A program made the position numbers and the translations under genes. Below are positions 22,261 to 30,140 of a stretch of DNA of 31,455 nucleotides, one piece after another. Numbering within the stretch: the stretch's first letter is position 1; every line of letters starts with the position of its first letter. The stretch spans positions 1-31,455 of the IMG/VR virus record IMGVR_UViG_3300037882_003155, one strand, 5' to 3'. Under the pieces are notes generated by a model, which searched no databases, was not told the DNA's origin, and saw nothing but the letters and a program-made list of their open reading frames with translations. The stretch is from a virus.

Positions 22261-22691
22261 TCTTCGGGCTCTTCATAATCAGAATGGTCGGGACTGCAGA
22301 TGCAAACCTCATCGGGTTCAAGGGGGTCCTCGCGATAGTCTCGGCCACAATCCGGGCAGACGTGCTTGTAGGGGCTTTCGACCCACACCCACGCCATGAC
22401 GTAGGCGCCGTCGTCGCTGGCCGAGACCACGGCCTCCTCGTCGATCTCGCATTCACCGTCGCTGATGAAGGGGAGCCCACCGGCCAAGGTGCGGTAGACG
22501 GGGTCGTTGCACTCAGCGAGCTCGTATTGCTCGAGGCGCTCGAGGAGCTCAGATGTATCGTCGGCACAGTGGGGGATGAAGTGGGGGGCTTCTTCAAGAA
22601 GTTGCCGCAGTTTGCTGACGTGCTCGTCGCTAAGTTGTAACCACACAGGGCGGTCCTCCATCAAAGGGGTGAAACCAGCGCTCTCCATCAC
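22257..22691 (-). CDS. Acidic protein with a zinc-ribbon-like C-terminus
   Basis: 144 residues (134 if Met11 is used). After a helical N-terminal half, Cys-x2-Cys-Gly (C-P-D-C-G-R) is followed about 15 residues later by C-I-C-S-P-D-H, a possible zinc site. The tail is very acidic. No family recognised. It overlaps the gene upstream by 32-62 nt depending on its start. Confidence 0.55.
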   Translation of the reverse strand: MMESAGFTPLMEDRPVWLQLSDEHVSKLRQLLEEAPHFIPHCADDTSELLERLEQYELAECNDPVYRTLAGGLPFISDGECEIDEEAVVSASDDGAYVMAWVWVESPYKHVCPDCGRDYREDPLEPDEVCICSPDHSDYEEPEE

Positions 22692-22818
22692 TCATGGTGA
22701 GGAATTCGCCGGGGAGATTGCGGGGTTCGTGGAACTCGTCGGGGGAATTGGGGAAGTACTTAGCCATAAGACGGCGGACGCTGTGGCGACCGACTTGGGT
22801 GGAGACGATCTGGGTCAT
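22630..22818 (-). CDS. Hypothetical 62-residue protein
   Basis: Starts by ATGA overlap on the stop of the gene at 23108-22815, which supports it. Its 3' part overlaps the zinc-ribbon-like gene. No family recognised. Confidence 0.5.
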   Translation of the reverse strand: MTQIVSTQVGRHSVRRLMAKYFPNSPDEFHEPRNLPGEFLTMSDGERWFHPFDGGPPCVVTT

Positions 22819-23108
22819 GACCCAGCGTTCACAGTTTGCTCGTGACTGTATTTCAGCTCGTCACGGAGGGCTTCAATGGTGGCCTCGCTCAGACCGTCAC
22901 GCAGCATGAATGGGCGGCAGATCTCTCGACCGCCAAGAGCGTGGATTTGGATCAGCAACCCACTTGCTATCATCTTGTCGCGCCCTGCCAAGGCGAGTGC
23001 GCGATCAACTGCAGGGTAAACAAAGGGCAGCTGCGCTTCGAGCTCCATGTTCTTGCGCTTTAGATCAGTGATCTGCTGCTCGAGGAGTTGTTTCTTCTTG
23101 GGGGTCAT
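22815..23108 (-). CDS. Coiled-coil hypothetical protein
   Basis: 97 residues. The first 25 form a clear amphipathic coiled coil (K-K-K-Q-L-L-E-Q-Q-I-T-D-L-K-R-K-N-M), so it may be an oligomer. It has ATGA overlaps at both ends. No family recognised. Confidence 0.6.
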   Translation of the reverse strand: MTPKKKQLLEQQITDLKRKNMELEAQLPFVYPAVDRALALAGRDKMIASGLLIQIHALGGREICRPFMLRDGLSEATIEALRDELKYSHEQTVNAGS

Positions 23109-23371
23109 ACCAACTCTCCCAACTTGCGCTCGAGGAACGCCGGGCAGTGCTCCCAGTCGTAAGGCACCAGCTCGGTGCCAGCGGCGCGGTCAGCTTCCCA
23201 GGCGGCTTCACATTCAGCGACCCAGGAGATGATGGTGTGCCGAGCCTCAACGGCTCCAATGGGGTCGATGAACTCCCGAGCTCGGGCGTCGTCGTCACCA
23301 AGGGCCGACAGGAACGCCTCCCACAAACACATCGCAGTCTCGACATTGGCGGGGGTGTACTTAGTATACAT
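23105..23371 (-). CDS. Hypothetical 88-residue protein
   Basis: An acidic, Ala- and Trp-rich helical protein overlapping the gene upstream by 11 nt and the one downstream by 4 nt. No family recognised. Confidence 0.6.
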   Translation of the reverse strand: MYTKYTPANVETAMCLWEAFLSALGDDDARAREFIDPIGAVEARHTIISWVAECEAAWEADRAAGTELVPYDWEHCPAFLERKLGELV

Positions 23372-23630
23372 AGCCAGGCTTTCCTACTTCTTCTTCGGGC
23401 CAAGGCCTCTCACAGAGGACACGGCCCAGGTAGTTGACGGTGGTGAAGCCGGGGACGAGGTAGAGCTTGCCCGTGTCGCCTTCGACGACCGTCCAAACGT
23501 AATTGAACCGCTTCTCGTCGAAGGCTTGCAGGATCTCGGGGTCGCGGTAGTCGCGCAGCAGGCTGTCGTCGGGGAGGGGGATCGGGCCGTAGCGCCGTTC
23601 GAAGGTGTTGTAGGTGCCCGCCCTAGCCAT
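23361..23630 (-). CDS. Hypothetical 89-residue protein
   Basis: The ATG at 23630 lies 8 nt inside the preceding gene. The longer frame to 23777 is a Ser/Thr-rich shadow. The product has a beta-rich centre (Y-V-W-T-V-V-E-G-D-T-G-K-L-Y-L-V-P-G-F). No family recognised. Confidence 0.6.
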   Translation of the reverse strand: MARAGTYNTFERRYGPIPLPDDSLLRDYRDPEILQAFDEKRFNYVWTVVEGDTGKLYLVPGFTTVNYLGRVLCERPWPEEEVGKPGYVY

Positions 23631-23817
23631 CTGGCCGCATCTCTTTAGCGAGCTCATACACGTCGGGGGCGTCGCAGCTGTAGATGGTGAGGTCATCAAG
23701 GGGATACTCGCGGGGATCCCGAACACGGAACCACTCGCGGAGTTGTTCCATGTCCCCGTGGAAGACCTCATTCTCATTTTCGTAAGTGACGAACTTCATT
23801 ATGACATATGTGGTCAC
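23623..23817 (-). CDS. Hypothetical 64-residue protein
   Basis: GTG start with AGGAGG five nt upstream and a GTGA overlap with the stop of the 54-residue gene. The N-terminal strand (T-Y-V-I-M-K-F-V-T-Y) is followed by an acidic helix. It may be a distant member of the small strand-helix group seen in this chain. Confidence 0.6.
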   Translation of the reverse strand: MTTYVIMKFVTYENENEVFHGDMEQLREWFRVRDPREYPLDDLTIYSCDAPDVYELAKEMRPDG

Positions 23818-23978
23818 CCGAACCTCCTGTAATTGATGTCCGAAATCACCTGCCGCCGAGCACGCTCGGCGATGATGAAGGCGATGTGGTCGGGGTCAGC
23901 CTGGCACAGGAAGGGTCCAGTTTGAGCGACGACGCGCAGGCCGTCGCGCGGGGCGAGGGTAATAGGGGTGATCACCAC
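23814..23978 (-). CDS. Hypothetical 54-residue protein
   Basis: A GTG at 23978 (or the adjacent GTG at 23975) opens a frame to the TGA at 23816-23814. It begins inside the last codons of one gene and ends as GTGA on the next, and its codons fit the neighbours. The product has a strand, a turn and a helix (D-H-I-A-F-I-I-A-E-R-A-R-R). No family recognised. Confidence 0.6.
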   Translation of the reverse strand: MVITPITLAPRDGLRVVAQTGPFLCQADPDHIAFIIAERARRQVISDINYRRFG

Positions 23979-24196
23979 ATCGCCTCCCGGATCTTCTGCT
24001 TGGCGTGCTGCTGGCCGGCCCGGAAGGCCCGCTGGGCGACATCGGAAACATACGCCGCGAGGATCTCGGCTTGGGCTTGGGGGTCAGCGACCGGGAACAG
24101 AACCTTCCCGGCGCCGAGGACGATGCTCTTCTCGTGGGCTTCGGGGAGGTGGGGGAACCAGTCGCCGGTGAGGCGGGCGAGGTCGGGGTTGGTCAT
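23972..24196 (-). CDS. Hypothetical 74-residue protein
   Basis: Mostly helical, with an Ala/Gln-rich C-terminal helix (A-F-R-A-G-Q-Q-H-A-K-Q-K-I-R). ATGA overlap with the gene upstream. No family recognised. Confidence 0.6.
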   Translation of the reverse strand: MTNPDLARLTGDWFPHLPEAHEKSIVLGAGKVLFPVADPQAQAEILAAYVSDVAQRAFRAGQQHAKQKIREAMW

Positions 24197-24384
24197 ATCG
24201 TTTCCGCCGTGTTGAGGAGTTCAATCATGTCGTGGGTGTCGCTGGCTTTACCCAGCCAATATGCTTCAGCTACCGGGCTAATCCTCCCGAGGGTTGTGGA
24301 CTGCTCAAGCTGCTCGTACTTGAGATCCCTGAGCTCGGCGACGATACGCCCGTGGTCGGCGTCGGATATGGTCAGACGGCGCAT
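24193..24384 (-). CDS. Hypothetical 63-residue protein
   Basis: A helical, charged protein overlapping the zinc-finger candidate upstream by 13 nt. No family recognised. Confidence 0.55.
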   Translation of the reverse strand: MRRLTISDADHGRIVAELRDLKYEQLEQSTTLGRISPVAEAYWLGKASDTHDMIELLNTAETI

Positions 24385-24554
24385 CGAATTCTCTCCATCA
24401 GATCGGAGGTTTGTTCACGCCGCTCACGCAGCGCGCACTCCGTGTGGGTGGTGAACAGGCGGGTGTAATCTTGGGGGGAGCCCCCGTGCTTTTCAGCTCG
24501 GGCCTTGGCCGAGGGGACCAAGATGATCTCCTCGTTGCAGAGGCGGCATTTCAC
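24372..24554 (-). CDS. Small zinc-finger candidate
   Basis: 60 residues from a GTG that overlaps the upstream stop (GTGA). An N-terminal C-R-L-C-N-E-E knuckle and a later H-T-E-C give four possible zinc ligands (Cys3, Cys6, His37, Cys40). It may bind nucleic acid or be a small inhibitor. No family recognised. Confidence 0.6.
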   Translation of the reverse strand: MKCRLCNEEIILVPSAKARAEKHGGSPQDYTRLFTTHTECALRERREQTSDLMERIRCAV

Positions 24555-24868
24555 GCCGGGTCTTCACGGCGGAACAGATATTCTTCGACGTCGTCGCCAT
24601 CCTGCGCCCGATGCTGGGGGACGAAGGTAATCACCAGCTCGTCCAGACCGAAGTAGCTGCCATCCATACAGTTGGCGTAGCCGACGCCATCTTCGGTGGC
24701 GTCGACATCGATGCAGATGCTGACAGACTCGATCGAAGCACGGGAGGCTTCTTCGTCGTCCGAAACGGGGGCCCAGTCGATAAACTGTTCGACGGCGTGG
24801 GCGGGGCTGTCGGCCTCGAACGTCGCCTTATCGTTGTCGGCGCCATAGGTGATCAGGTAGGTGTTCAT
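24551..24868 (-). CDS. Small protein of the EA-[DN]-[ST] paralogue group
   Basis: 105 residues. M-N-T-Y-L-I-T-Y then F-E-A-D-S-P-A-H-A-V-E-Q-F repeats the strand-helix opening of the genes at 25342 and 22260. It continues with an acidic region and a G-L-D-E-L-V-I-T-F strand. ATGA overlap with the 39-residue gene. Function unknown. Confidence 0.6.
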   Translation of the reverse strand: MNTYLITYGADNDKATFEADSPAHAVEQFIDWAPVSDDEEASRASIESVSICIDVDATEDGVGYANCMDGSYFGLDELVITFVPQHRAQDGDDVEEYLFRREDPA

Positions 24869-24984
24869 TTCTCGTGTCCCTTCAACAGCGCATGGATCAT
24901 CGCAGCCTCACGCTTGAAAATGCGCGGGTCCTTGTTGATCTCGTTCTGGACGGCGGTGGGGTTGTAGCGGGGGGAGGGGATCAC
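24865..24984 (-). CDS. Tiny 39-residue protein
   Basis: A GTG at 24984 overlaps the upstream stop as GTGA, and the TGA at 24867-24865 overlaps the next ATG as ATGA. It exactly fills the space between two genes with neighbour-like codons. The product is basic with a short helix (R-E-A-A-M-I-H-A-L-L-K-G-H). No family recognised. Confidence 0.55.
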   Translation of the reverse strand: MIPSPRYNPTAVQNEINKDPRIFKREAAMIHALLKGHEK

Positions 24985-25166
24985 CGCACGACTTCCGCGA
25001 CGAGCTTGTTTAGGTCCCAGTATCCGAGCGTTAGGATATCCACGCCTTCAGCGATGAGGGCGCTGCGGATGATCTCGGCTTCGATACCTCGACGTTGGCC
25101 ACCACGAGGTCCCGTGCAGCCCAGAAGGATTGCCGCGATCTTGAGGGCAGTAAGTGTTTGGGTCAT
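24981..25166 (-). CDS. Hypothetical 61-residue protein
   Basis: It has a hydrophobic N-terminal helix (A-L-K-I-A-A-I-L-L-G-C-T-G), then a basic Gly/Arg turn and a second helix. A weak membrane or signal role is possible. ATGA overlap upstream, GTGA downstream. Confidence 0.55.
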   Translation of the reverse strand: MTQTLTALKIAAILLGCTGPRGGQRRGIEAEIIRSALIAEGVDILTLGYWDLNKLVAEVVR

Positions 25167-25342
25167 GTCACGATTCCCACGTTGTCGTATGAGTATTCAA
25201 GACAGTCGATCTGATTGAAGTGGGAGTTGTCCACCTCATATTCTTCGACCAACCTGATAGCTTCTTCAGGGGTGTCAGCTTCAACTTGGACACGTTGGAG
25301 GCTCCGCTCGGTAACGCTCAGCTGGACGGTGAAGGTGTTCAC
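25163..25342 (-). CDS. Small protein (59 aa) of the EA-[DN]-[ST] paralogue group
   Basis: A GTG at 25342 overlaps the DUF2958 stop (GTGA), and the TGA overlaps the next ATG. M-N-T-F-T-V-Q-L then V-E-A-D-T-P-E-E-A-I-R-L-V matches the opening of the genes at 24868 and 22260. This is the shortest and plainest form of the group. Function unknown. Confidence 0.62.
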   Translation of the reverse strand: MNTFTVQLSVTERSLQRVQVEADTPEEAIRLVEEYEVDNSHFNQIDCLEYSYDNVGIVT

Positions 25343-25671
25343 GCCATGATACTCCCACGCGCCCGGGCCTCGTCGGCGAACACCGACAGGTTGCGGCCCT
25401 CGGCGTTGAAGTGGAGGTCGCGTTCGATCTTGAGGCCGAAGGGGAGGCGGATGCTCTCGATCTCGGCGAGGGAAATGCTGCCCAACTCAGGGCAGCCGAA
25501 GCCGAGGTCGGCCAGGCCGAACAGGATATCGGGGTTCTCGGGGTCACGCTCACTGATCAGCCAGGTGGCCGCGCCAACAGGACTGAACAGCTTCATGACA
25601 GGGGGGCAGTCGCCGGGGGTGGCGCCGTTGGCTAGGAGCTTGTCGTTGATAGCTTTGGTGATGAGTTTCAT
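25339..25671 (-). CDS. DUF2958 protein
   Basis: 110 residues matching DUF2958 over nearly their whole length: L-I-T-K-A-I-x-x-K-L-L start, V-x-x-K-L-F-S-P-V-G-A-A-T-W, F-G-L-A-D-L-G-x-x-x-P-E-L-G, then S-L-A-E-I-E-S-I-R-L-P-F-G-L-x-I-E-R-D-L-H-F. The family occurs on phages, plasmids and mobile elements, and its biochemical role is unknown to me. Confidence 0.85.
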   Translation of the reverse strand: MKLITKAINDKLLANGATPGDCPPVMKLFSPVGAATWLISERDPENPDILFGLADLGFGCPELGSISLAEIESIRLPFGLKIERDLHFNAEGRNLSVFADEARARGSIMA

Positions 25672-25859
25672 CTCGAATTCCGCTTCATGCAGGCCCGGGG
25701 CCTGTCCATTGCTGTCTGATAGATTTCGACCACCCTTCCGGTGTGGTCGTATCGGGAAAGGGGAGGGACATCCCGGCGATCGAAGTGGCGGTAACTCAAC
25801 CGCTCTTTGGTCTCGGCGTCTCTCACGGCCCAGCAGCGGGCTCGGTAGAAGGGGTTCAT
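25668..25859 (-). CDS. Hypothetical 63-residue basic protein
   Basis: The ATG at 25859 is chosen because it forms ATGA with the upstream stop. Starts at 25865 and 25895 are possible but overlap more. The product is rich in Arg and aromatic residues. No family recognised. Confidence 0.55.
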   Translation of the reverse strand: MNPFYRARCWAVRDAETKERLSYRHFDRRDVPPLSRYDHTGRVVEIYQTAMDRPRACMKRNSR

Positions 25860-26032
25860 GGACATGGGTTGATCTTTCTCTGAAACCTCACCCACGCCAG
25901 CAACTCGGCGAGGGCTTGGGCTCTGGCTCGAAACTTCATGGTTGACCGGGCGGAGCCGCCTTCACACTGTTCGTGGCAGGTGCGGATGCGGGCGCGGATC
26001 TCGGTCTCGATCTCGTCGGGGGTCAGGGGCAC
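25856..26032 (-). CDS. Hypothetical 58-residue protein
   Basis: A GTG at 26032 lies inside the last codons of the upstream gene (10-nt overlap), and the TGA overlaps the next start as ATGA. The product has an acidic first helix, two Cys and a basic Arg/Ala-rich second half. No family recognised. Confidence 0.6.
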   Translation of the reverse strand: MPLTPDEIETEIRARIRTCHEQCEGGSARSTMKFRARAQALAELLAWVRFQRKINPCP

Positions 26033-26259
26033 GGCCTCAACTCCAACTTGTCGGAATATGTTTCGAGCCAGACGCGCGCGCCGCAGCTCAGTGGTTTGTC
26101 GGGGGAGTAGACGAACTTGCCCAGGACCTCTCCGTCCCGGACAAGCTCGACCTCGTGGTGGCGGGTGGCCCCGCGATGATCCCGAAGGATGATCGCGGGG
26201 CTGCCGTCTTGTCGCCGGATGGCGTCCTGGGCGACGTGCAGGATTGTCCTACGCGACAT
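26023..26259 (-). CDS. Hypothetical 78-residue protein
   Basis: The ATG at 26259 overlaps the rIIB end by 11 nt. The longer frame upstream is an antisense-like Ser/Thr-rich shadow of rIIB. The product is beta-rich with many charged residues (H-H-E-V-E-L-V-R-D-G-E-V-L-G-K-F). No family recognised. Confidence 0.6.
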   Translation of the reverse strand: MSRRTILHVAQDAIRRQDGSPAIILRDHRGATRHHEVELVRDGEVLGKFVYSPDKPLSCGARVWLETYSDKLELRPCP

Positions 26260-27406
26260 CGTCGACGAGGGTGATGAGGTCCTGATCGGAGTCCAGTTCG
26301 GCCCAAGTGCCCCGGAAGGTTCCACCGTTCTCGACCCAGTCCCAGCTCCCATCGTCCAGCTGGAAGATGGTGCCAGGAGAATGGGAGGCGGAGCCCACGA
26401 TCTTCCGCACCACACCGTCACGGCAGAGCCAGCGCTGGCCGATCTCGAAGGTGGGGGCCGGTTCAGGGGCTTCCTCGACCAGCTCGACCAAAGCCAGGCT
26501 GGAGTAGAGGATCTCGCCGTCGGGGGCGAAGTGGAACTCACCCTCGTTGTAAGTGGTGCGGATAACCTCGTCTTCTTCGTTGACCTCGATGATCGTGTGA
26601 ACGTCACCATCGCTGTCCTTCCACTGCTGGCCGACCTTGAACTTCGAACCCGTTGGCGTCTCGAACCACACCGTGCGGGTGGGGAACACTCCTTCCAGCT
26701 GGTCCTTGGGGACCTCCTGAACGACGGTCATCTCGCAGCAGCGGCCCTTCGCCGTCCCGTATTCCTTCGGGATGGCGACCACGTCGGCCGGGTTGATCTT
26801 CACCAGCACGACCCGGACGTCGGACTTGTTGAGATAGTTGGGCAGGTAGTCGTAGCTGCAGAAGTGGATGCCTGAGCTGCACGTCTGATCGGGGTCCTCG
26901 TCGCACTGGTTGCGCGGCAACCAGATGGTGTTGCCTGGGGTGTGGTCGAGGGTGTGGCTATAATAATCGAAGTAATCGTTGTCGACGCACTTCCAGGCCA
27001 GAATGTCGCCATCCTCGTGGATTGGCATGTTCGAGGCCGAGACCCAGTCATACAGACCGGACACCGCCCGGAAGCTGGGGTTCTGCTGCACCTTGTCGAG
27101 GAAGTTACACAGCGGGATGGCCAGCCGGGGGTCGCCGTCGCGGATGAAGTCGACGATCTTGTTGGTCAGGTTGCTGTTAAGGCGGTTACCCTTGTAGAAC
27201 AGCTCACGGTCGACGACCTCGATCACGCCGTTGGCCCAGCGCGGGATGGTGGCCTTGACGTCGATCAGGGTGCGTAGTTCATCGGTCTCGTCGTTGAGCG
27301 TCGCTTCGAGGATGCCATCGAAGTTGACGTGGCTGCGGGGGATGGCAATCGTGCGGCCATCGAGGAGGACAGTCAGCGACTGGCCGGTGAGGATATGTGC
27401 GATCAT
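26249..27406 (-). CDS. rIIB: RIIB-like protein with two extra C-terminal repeats
   Basis: 385 residues. The first about 240 match T4 RIIB: I-H-E-D-G-D-I-L-A-W-K-C-V (129-141), the D-Y-x-D-Y-Y-S segment, the P-G-N-T-x-W-x-P-R-N-Q turn, T-C-S-S-G-I-H-F-C-S (175-184) and V-K-I-N-P-A-D-V-V-A-I-P (202-213). After that come two similar modules, F-K-V-G-Q-Q-W-K-D-S-D-G (256-267) and F-E-I-G-Q-R-W-L-C-R-D-G (320-331), which T4 RIIB (312 residues) does not have. In T4, RIIA and RIIB act at the membrane and protect against Rex exclusion by lambda lysogens. The gene starts on the last base of the rIIA stop (TGATG). Confidence 0.88.
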   Translation of the reverse strand: MIAHILTGQSLTVLLDGRTIAIPRSHVNFDGILEATLNDETDELRTLIDVKATIPRWANGVIEVVDRELFYKGNRLNSNLTNKIVDFIRDGDPRLAIPLCNFLDKVQQNPSFRAVSGLYDWVSASNMPIHEDGDILAWKCVDNDYFDYYSHTLDHTPGNTIWLPRNQCDEDPDQTCSSGIHFCSYDYLPNYLNKSDVRVVLVKINPADVVAIPKEYGTAKGRCCEMTVVQEVPKDQLEGVFPTRTVWFETPTGSKFKVGQQWKDSDGDVHTIIEVNEEDEVIRTTYNEGEFHFAPDGEILYSSLALVELVEEAPEPAPTFEIGQRWLCRDGVVRKIVGSASHSPGTIFQLDDGSWDWVENGGTFRGTWAELDSDQDLITLVDDVA

Positions 27407-29448
27407 CAGATGATCTCCTTGAACAATTTGAACAGGTTGGAGTCAGTCGGGATAGTCCGACGGTCAGCGGTGGCCTGAAGGGTCATCAGCTGCCAGTGTT
27501 GGGTGTTGATCCGGGCAAGGAGGTCGTCAGGGTCAACACGAGGGGGCAAGGCTTCGACGATGTAGCTGCCCAGACCTCGGGGAATGTCAGTCTTGTAGGT
27601 CTGGATCAGGTTGCAGAGCCGGGCGAGGGGGGTGTTCTTGGCAATGCTGTCGAACATCTCGGGGTTACAGTTGATGAACTTGATCAGGGGCTCGAGGGGG
27701 GAGAGCAGCAAGGCCTTCCACTGGGGGGCGTTGGGCATCTCGGCGAGGGTGTTGGCGAGGCGTTGGGCGAACACCGCGTCGAACATCTCCCAGGTGTCGG
27801 TTAGTTTTTGGGCATCGGCCTTGTTAACCAGATATAGCTCGTCGAGCTGGATCAGGCCGGCGTCCATTTTCGTTCGGAAGAGTGGGGGGAGCTCGAAGTT
27901 CTCCATCACCACCAAGATGCCAGTGTTGGGCTGGTTGGCGTAGTCGATCTCAGTGACAGGACTTGTGTACTGCCTCGGCGTGACCCGGATGCGATAATCA
28001 GGCTCGTTGAACCTGTACTCATCTGGCTTGAACATCCGGACACGGGGACGGACCCAGTAGGCCGAGGTGCGGGCCGTGCGGGTGGCCTTGGCAATCTCGG
28101 GCAGCTCGCTGGTCCGCATGACCAGATCGGCCGGGGGGTTGCCAAGCATCTCGAGCGTGATGTCGGGGTTCCGGATCACGAGAAACTCATCGGTCTCAGC
28201 GCAGTCGTCGACGAAGGTCTTGATCCGCTTGATTGGTGACTTGTGTGGGGGGAGATCGTCGATGATGATCTTGGCAATCTTGGCCGGCTGGATCTGGGAG
28301 GAGATGTAGACCCAACTCGGGCTGCCGCACTTGGAGCTGGAGTAGGACCGCTTGCGGCGCGTGTTCCGAGCCTCAATGTGCCAATGTTGACCGGTGGTGG
28401 GCTTGAAGTAGGGGGTGAGAGGTTGGAGGCCCCACTGTACATGCTGGAGCACGAGCCTCGCCCAAGCGTTGTTCTTGTCGTAGCCCAGATGCTCGTCGAG
28501 GGCGACACACGCTTCCCACTGGGAGGTGATGTGGTCGAACATTGTTGGCATGTTGGCCGTGACCTCGTCGCGGATGGCGTCGAGAGCGTCGACAATCGCA
28601 ACCTTGGTCTTGTCGTCGTAGAGCAGGGCTTCACGGTTTGGGGTGACCGAGCAGGCCCCGATCGGCAGGATCAGGTCGATCGGAATCTGGGCCAGCGAGT
28701 CTGAGGAGTGCGGGTAGTCGAGGTCGTAGCGGTTGATCGGGTAGGCCATCCCGCCCATCACCACCTGGGGGGTGTGGTTGTGAGGGTTGCGGGGGCGAAT
28801 GCCCCAGCCGGCGCCCTGCTGGACGTAGTCGACGGTGTCGATCTGGGCACCGTGCAGGCGGACTTCGTCACCGAAGTAGGCGAGGTGCTGGACCGCGGCG
28901 TTGCGGAACTTCTCGAAGTCCTTGGGTTCAACCGGGATGGAGAATTCCACGCCGTTAATCTCATCGGTCGGAACCTGCTCGAGCAGGCCCAGGCAGGGGC
29001 ACCCGTCCTCATCCTTGAACATTGAGTAGGTCGAGCGGATGCCGTCGTGGACCGAGCGCAGCGTAAGCTGGTCGGTGTAGGCGAAGCCTGACTTCGAGCC
29101 GGTGCCAAACCCCCCGATGGCGATGTTGTCGCCGTTCTTGGTCGACCCATTCGAGTAGGCCATGAACCCGGTGGTGCAGAACAGGTGGCTCATACCCAGA
29201 CCGGTGTCCTTGACCCGGTAGTAGGGGTCGAGGGCGTCGGGCAGGTAGATATGAACGGGGTCAGCAGTCCCGGCCTGACGGTGGGAGTCGATCCCGTTGG
29301 CCGTCATTTCGCGGACGATCGCCTTGAAGCGATCCGAGTACTGGTTTTCGAACTGGTTGAACACTTGGGCAGAGGCGACGACAGTGGCTTTGGCAATCTG
29401 CATGACGCCATGGCTGCTCACTTCGCGCCGTTCGGCTACGAGTTGCAT
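27406..29448 (-). CDS. rIIA: RIIA-like GHKL ATPase-fold protein
   Basis: A 680-residue homologue of T4 RIIA. The N-terminal GHKL (Hsp90/MutL) ATP site is complete: E47...N51...D54 (R-E-M-T-A-N-G-I-D-S), D-T-G-L-G-M-S (81-87) and G-G-F-G-T-G-S-K-S-G (112-121). The long C-terminal part carries no motif known to me. T4 rII mutants show rapid lysis and cannot grow on lambda rex lysogens, so the pair acts in lysis timing or resistance to exclusion. The ribosome site GGAGA lies six nt before the ATG. The 60-nt gap upstream (29449-29508) holds no gene and no convincing promoter. Confidence 0.9.
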   Translation of the reverse strand: MQLVAERREVSSHGVMQIAKATVVASAQVFNQFENQYSDRFKAIVREMTANGIDSHRQAGTADPVHIYLPDALDPYYRVKDTGLGMSHLFCTTGFMAYSNGSTKNGDNIAIGGFGTGSKSGFAYTDQLTLRSVHDGIRSTYSMFKDEDGCPCLGLLEQVPTDEINGVEFSIPVEPKDFEKFRNAAVQHLAYFGDEVRLHGAQIDTVDYVQQGAGWGIRPRNPHNHTPQVVMGGMAYPINRYDLDYPHSSDSLAQIPIDLILPIGACSVTPNREALLYDDKTKVAIVDALDAIRDEVTANMPTMFDHITSQWEACVALDEHLGYDKNNAWARLVLQHVQWGLQPLTPYFKPTTGQHWHIEARNTRRKRSYSSSKCGSPSWVYISSQIQPAKIAKIIIDDLPPHKSPIKRIKTFVDDCAETDEFLVIRNPDITLEMLGNPPADLVMRTSELPEIAKATRTARTSAYWVRPRVRMFKPDEYRFNEPDYRIRVTPRQYTSPVTEIDYANQPNTGILVVMENFELPPLFRTKMDAGLIQLDELYLVNKADAQKLTDTWEMFDAVFAQRLANTLAEMPNAPQWKALLLSPLEPLIKFINCNPEMFDSIAKNTPLARLCNLIQTYKTDIPRGLGSYIVEALPPRVDPDDLLARINTQHWQLMTLQATADRRTIPTDSNLFKLFKEII

Positions 29449-29508
29449 AGTAATTCTCCGGTGGGATTTAAGTATTCGTTGGGGAGGGGGAAGTCATCGA
29501 AGTCGGGA

Positions 29509-29793
29509 TCAACCGTACACAATGTCGTCCAGCACGACCATTTGGAGGAGTGCATCCGCGTCGTCCGCGTCGGCGCTGCCGTCGAGTTCCGCGATACGCT
29601 CGGCGATCTGAGGGTAGTTGGCACAGAAGCTGGGCCAGACTCGGTAGAAGTCGTCAGCGGTGATGGTATGTTGGTCATCTTCGATATCGGTCAGGGTCAG
29701 GGGGAGGGTGGTGGGGGTGACGTGGTCGATCCAATGGTTCGAGCCGCCTTCGAAGGCCGTGACGAGGGTGAATTCGATGATGTCAGAGTTCAT
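29509..29793 (-). CDS. Conserved phage small protein (A-F-E-G-G-S type)
   Basis: 94 residues. T-L-V-T-A-F-E-G-G-S-N-H-W-I-D near the start and D-A-D-A-L-L-Q-M-V-V-L-D-D-I-V-Y-G at the end match a small protein pattern that I have met in many phages, mostly of Actinobacteria. Function unknown. It overlaps the WYL-like gene by 11 nt. Confidence 0.6.
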   Translation of the reverse strand: MNSDIIEFTLVTAFEGGSNHWIDHVTPTTLPLTLTDIEDDQHTITADDFYRVWPSFCANYPQIAERIAELDGSADADDADALLQMVVLDDIVYG

Positions 29794-30076
29794 AGAGGAT
29801 CTCCGAAATTTGCTTATCGCCCTTGCGGTACCCCTCGCGGGGGGCGAGGGAGGGGGTGGAGGTGAAGGTGGCGCTCTCGATCTTGTCGAGCTTGATCAGT
29901 GCCCAATTGGGAAGGGGGCGGCTGGACTCACCGGCTACCTGCATGACACGGGCGTGGTTGGGGCCGACGGCGTGGACCTCGAAGCTCTTGGACTTGCCGT
30001 CGTAGACGACGTCGATGACCGAGGCGTTTTGTGCAGCGGTTATAAGGGTGGTGGCGAGTGGATTGGCTGTGGACAT
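29783..30076 (-). CDS. WYL-domain-like small protein
   Basis: 97 residues from the ATG at 30076. The longer frame is an Arg/Pro-rich shadow. The order A-A-x-N-A-S-V-I-D-V-V-Y-D-G-K, H-A-V-G, R-V-M-Q-V-A-G-E, N-W-A-L-I-K-L-D-K-I and G-Y-R-K-G-D-K resembles the Sm-like WYL fold, which binds ligands or nucleic acids and often senses DNA in defence systems. A stand-alone WYL-like protein in a phage could be a sensor or decoy. This is an inference from the pattern. Confidence 0.55.
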   Translation of the reverse strand: MSTANPLATTLITAAQNASVIDVVYDGKSKSFEVHAVGPNHARVMQVAGESSRPLPNWALIKLDKIESATFTSTPSLAPREGYRKGDKQISEILYEL

Positions 30077-30123
30077 GAGTCTGCATTCCCGGAATACGGG
30101 TGGTTGGGAAGGTGATGTGGGGG

Positions 30124-30140
30124 AAGTCCCGGGGGGACTT
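30124..30140 (-). terminator. Stop-codon hairpin, second copy
   Basis: A 7-bp perfect stem AAGTCCC/GGGACTT with a 3-nt loop, overlapping the TAA of the small membrane gene (30141-30139). It differs from the hairpin at 12040-12056 by one base out of 17. The rest of the gap to the next gene (30077-30123) shows nothing convincing. Confidence 0.55.
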
